A DNA stretch of 13,741 nucleotides from an uncultured Peptoniphilus sp. Lineage in GTDB: Bacteria; Bacillota; Clostridia; Tissierellales; Peptoniphilaceae. The DNA is taken from contig CAMYEJ010000019.1 of assembly GCA_947254665.1 (NCBI GenBank), forward strand, positions 1 to 13,741, given 5' to 3'. The translations under genes were made by a program, and so were the position numbers. The notes beneath the pieces were generated by a model. It was not told where the DNA came from, made no database searches, and saw only the letters and a program-made list of their open reading frames with translations. How positions within the stretch are numbered: the stretch's first letter is position 1; each line of letters begins with the position of its first letter. Positions 11,766 to 13,741 of the stretch are shown piece by piece.

Positions 11766-11797
11766 AAAAAAATCCCCTTTCCTCAATTGGAAAGGGG
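11766..11797 (-). terminator. Rho-independent terminator of the 628-aa SLH gene
   Basis: Read on the minus strand, CCCCTTTCC (11797-11789) pairs perfectly with GGAAAGGGG (11782-11774) around a 6-nt loop, followed by A and seven T residues (11772-11766). It starts about 33 nt after the stop codon at 11830. The plus-strand side also has a T-rich tail, but no plus-strand gene uses it. It separates the two SLH genes into different transcripts. Confidence 0.92.
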
Positions 11798-11829
11798 TGA
11801 ATTTTTTAATTTTTATTCTAAACAATCTA

Positions 11830-13716
11830 TTATCTATATTGGTTTAGAACCATTATTGGTTTTATATTGTTTCCTGAATCAATTTCAACAATAAAGTTAA
11901 GTCTTTGCGTTAATATTCCATTGTTTGGTAAGTTAAGACCTTTAGTATCAAATTTTTGTCCTTTTAGGTAATAACTTTGACGTCCTGCAAGTAAATCAGC
12001 ACTTATAATTTCAAATCTATTAGTGTTAGATGCATATATATATTCATTTCTTAGCTCTGCAGTTACACGATAAACTGAATCACTTGTGCTTCCATTACTA
12101 TAGTTTTTGATTGATGTTGCATAATAACCATTGTTTTCAACCAAAACTGTGTCGCCTCTTCTTAATCCGCTAAGGTAGTATTGGCTATTTTGATATAAAT
12201 TATTAGCAATATCATAGCTTAAACTTCTATTAGTAGAATCTTCTTTAATAGTTATTCCAGCTAAATTATTTTTACTATCTAGTTTGATCTCTGAAACTGT
12301 TCCAAAAGTCACACTGTTTCCAACTATATTTCTATTATCTCCAATAAATCTGTAGTTGGTGTATTCATTTATAGTGTTACCTACCTTTAGGTTGTCGATC
12401 TTAGGATTTTTTAAATTACTATCAAGTCTTACATAGAATTTGTAATCCTTGTTGTCCTTAAGTGTAACTGTGATTTCTCTTAGTAATCTGTAAGCGTCAA
12501 CTGATCCTATTTCCTTTAGAACTCCGCTTATTTGTCCACTCTTAGGAGTAACTACCATCTTAGTTAAATATCCTTGTGCATCTAGATTGAATTCAACCAT
12601 GTCCCCTTCTTTTACATAAGATAGTGGAGATGCGATTCCTAATATAGTTATATCAGGATTTGTTGTTAAAGTAAGTGTAGATTCCTTTGAAGTTGAAATA
12701 TTGTCAGATGATTTTAAATCTATTGAAGAACGGTTTTCTGTGTATTTAAGTCTTACTTGATCTTTGTAAACATTTGAAACATATCCTACATATTGGGTAA
12801 CTACATCTTTTATAGTTACTTCAGTAGCAGTTCCATACACTCCTTCGCCCACACCTTTTTGATACTTAACTTCTACTTCTTGTCCTTCTTTTAGTTTTGT
12901 AGCATCAGCTGCTGTACCATTGATGGTGAACTTGGTATTTCCATTGTATTCAAATGCCATCCTATCATTACCACTTTTAATGATGAATTTGTTTAGATTG
13001 TTATCTGATGATGCTAGAATTACATTTCCCTTAGCAGTAGCTACTTGAATTTTACCTTTGTAATCATAAGATGCCTTGGTAACGATAGCCATTTCTGCAC
13101 GGGTAATTCCCATTCTGCCATTGAAGTTTCCATTTGATCCTGTGCTTGTAAATATACCAGCATTTACAAGTGCTGAAAGATATTCCTTCTTTTCTTTTGG
13201 AAGCTTAGCAATATCATTATGTTTTAAGTTAGAAACGTCAGGGTTCTTTGATAGACCTAAAGCTTTTGCAAAGAATACAGCTATGTCTTCTCTAGCTGGA
13301 TATGTTGTTGATTTAGAGCCTAACTGTCCAATACTTTTAGCAGTTTGAAGTTGTCCCATAGTAATTACATTGTTTTGAAGGCAGATTGCAGCTGCATCAA
13401 GTGCCCAGGCATCAATGTCTAGGTTTAATATATCCTTGCCATAGGTTTTAGTTGCCTTGGTCAATTCGTCACTGCTAGGGTTTATAACACCCTTAAGTAA
13501 GCTAAGTGTTTCTTGAAGACTCACTAAATTTGCAGGCTTATAGGTTCCATCTGGAAATCCTGCAATAATATTTTTGTTGCTTAACTCATCAATTGCTGAG
13601 TATGCCCATCTATATGTTCCTGTTGGAGCAACATCCGAAAACTGTTTAGCAAAGCTAAATGTTGGTAGCATTGCCACAGCAAGTGATAGTGCTAAAATTC
13701 TTTTTGTTTTTTTCAT
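11830..13716 (-). CDS. Secreted SLH-domain surface protein, 628 aa
   Basis: A classic signal peptide (MKKTKRILALSLAVAMLP, cleavage likely after SFA at 23) precedes three SLH repeats. The first is at about 24-76 (FSDVAPTGTYRWAYSAI, GFPDGTYKP). The second, about 100-152, is degenerate (IDAWALDAA, YPAREDIAVFFAKAL). The third, about 164-216, ends in a canonical ITRAEMAIV. The remaining 400 residues are rich in beta strand and Asn/Thr/Ser/Lys and have no recognisable catalytic motif. They contain four short look-alike segments of the form L/V-K/R-x-G-x-x-V/I (275, 368, 443 and 518), suggesting repeated small beta-barrel modules. The protein should be exported and held on pyruvylated wall polymer as an S-layer-like or envelope protein. 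The ATG at 13716 has GGAGG 7 nt upstream. A terminator follows, so it is a single-gene transcript unless more lies beyond the window. Confidence 0.92.
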   Translation of the reverse strand: MKKTKRILALSLAVAMLPTFSFAKQFSDVAPTGTYRWAYSAIDELSNKNIIAGFPDGTYKPANLVSLQETLSLLKGVINPSSDELTKATKTYGKDILNLDIDAWALDAAAICLQNNVITMGQLQTAKSIGQLGSKSTTYPAREDIAVFFAKALGLSKNPDVSNLKHNDIAKLPKEKKEYLSALVNAGIFTSTGSNGNFNGRMGITRAEMAIVTKASYDYKGKIQVATAKGNVILASSDNNLNKFIIKSGNDRMAFEYNGNTKFTINGTAADATKLKEGQEVEVKYQKGVGEGVYGTATEVTIKDVVTQYVGYVSNVYKDQVRLKYTENRSSIDLKSSDNISTSKESTLTLTTNPDITILGIASPLSYVKEGDMVEFNLDAQGYLTKMVVTPKSGQISGVLKEIGSVDAYRLLREITVTLKDNKDYKFYVRLDSNLKNPKIDNLKVGNTINEYTNYRFIGDNRNIVGNSVTFGTVSEIKLDSKNNLAGITIKEDSTNRSLSYDIANNLYQNSQYYLSGLRRGDTVLVENNGYYATSIKNYSNGSTSDSVYRVTAELRNEYIYASNTNRFEIISADLLAGRQSYYLKGQKFDTKGLNLPNNGILTQRLNFIVEIDSGNNIKPIMVLNQYR

Positions 13717-13727
13717 TTTATACCTCC

Positions 13728-13741
13728 AATAAGTATATTAT
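13728..13741 (-). promoter_or_regulatory. Possible promoter edge of the 628-aa SLH gene, cut by the window end
   Basis: The window ends with ATAAT on the minus strand (13741-13737), which would be the last five bases of a TATAAT lying 9 nt before GGAGG. That spacing resembles the murC and rhodanese promoters. A TATACT at 13737-13732 is an alternative but would place the start inside the ribosome binding site. Too little sequence is visible to decide. Confidence 0.3.

Noticed and set aside
11732..11825. A longer SLH protein starting at 11825
   Set aside because: The extension crosses the terminator and promoter of this region and would bury the signal peptide. The ATG at 11732 has a strong GGAGG.

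Overview
The window looks like chromosome from a low-GC, Gram-positive anaerobe of the Firmicutes. Strongly AT-rich non-coding DNA, GGAGG-type ribosome binding sites, SpoVG, PcrA, NAD-dependent LigA, GatCAB and secreted SLH-domain proteins all fit. The style of the proteins suggests the Tissierellia/Peptoniphilaceae (anaerobic cocci), but that placement is inference without a database search.

Layout. spoVG (minus, 26-322) and murC (plus, 453-1841) diverge from a short AT-rich region that carries a perfect 9-bp inverted repeat. murC ends in a strong hairpin terminator. A small rhodanese-like lipoprotein gene follows (plus, 2074-2577). It is broken by two single-base, opposite-sign shifts in homopolymers, and the net reading frame is restored. 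It has its own terminator and converges with a long minus-strand block.

The minus-strand block is read from right to left. First is a 628-aa secreted SLH protein (11830-13716) with its own terminator. Immediately after it an extended -10 promoter (11749-11757) starts a tightly packed run of seven genes: a shorter SLH paralogue (10671-11732), tcdA, pcrA, ligA, gatC, gatA and gatB (ending at 2742). Five of the six junctions overlap (four by 4-11 bp ATGA-type or similar overlaps) and the sixth is separated by 7 bp, so this reads as one translationally coupled operon of about 9 kb. It joins tRNA modification (TcdA), DNA repair and replication (PcrA, LigA) and Gln/Asn-tRNA formation (GatCAB) behind an envelope-protein gene.

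Nothing here is a clearly new biological system. The points most worth following up are the doubly frameshifted rhodanese lipoprotein, the SLH paralogue at the head of a housekeeping operon with degenerate SLH binding motifs, and a repeated promoter layout (TGTTATNAT placed 6-10 nt before GGAGG) that implies very short mRNA leaders. There are no rRNA, tRNA, CRISPR or insertion-sequence features that I can see.
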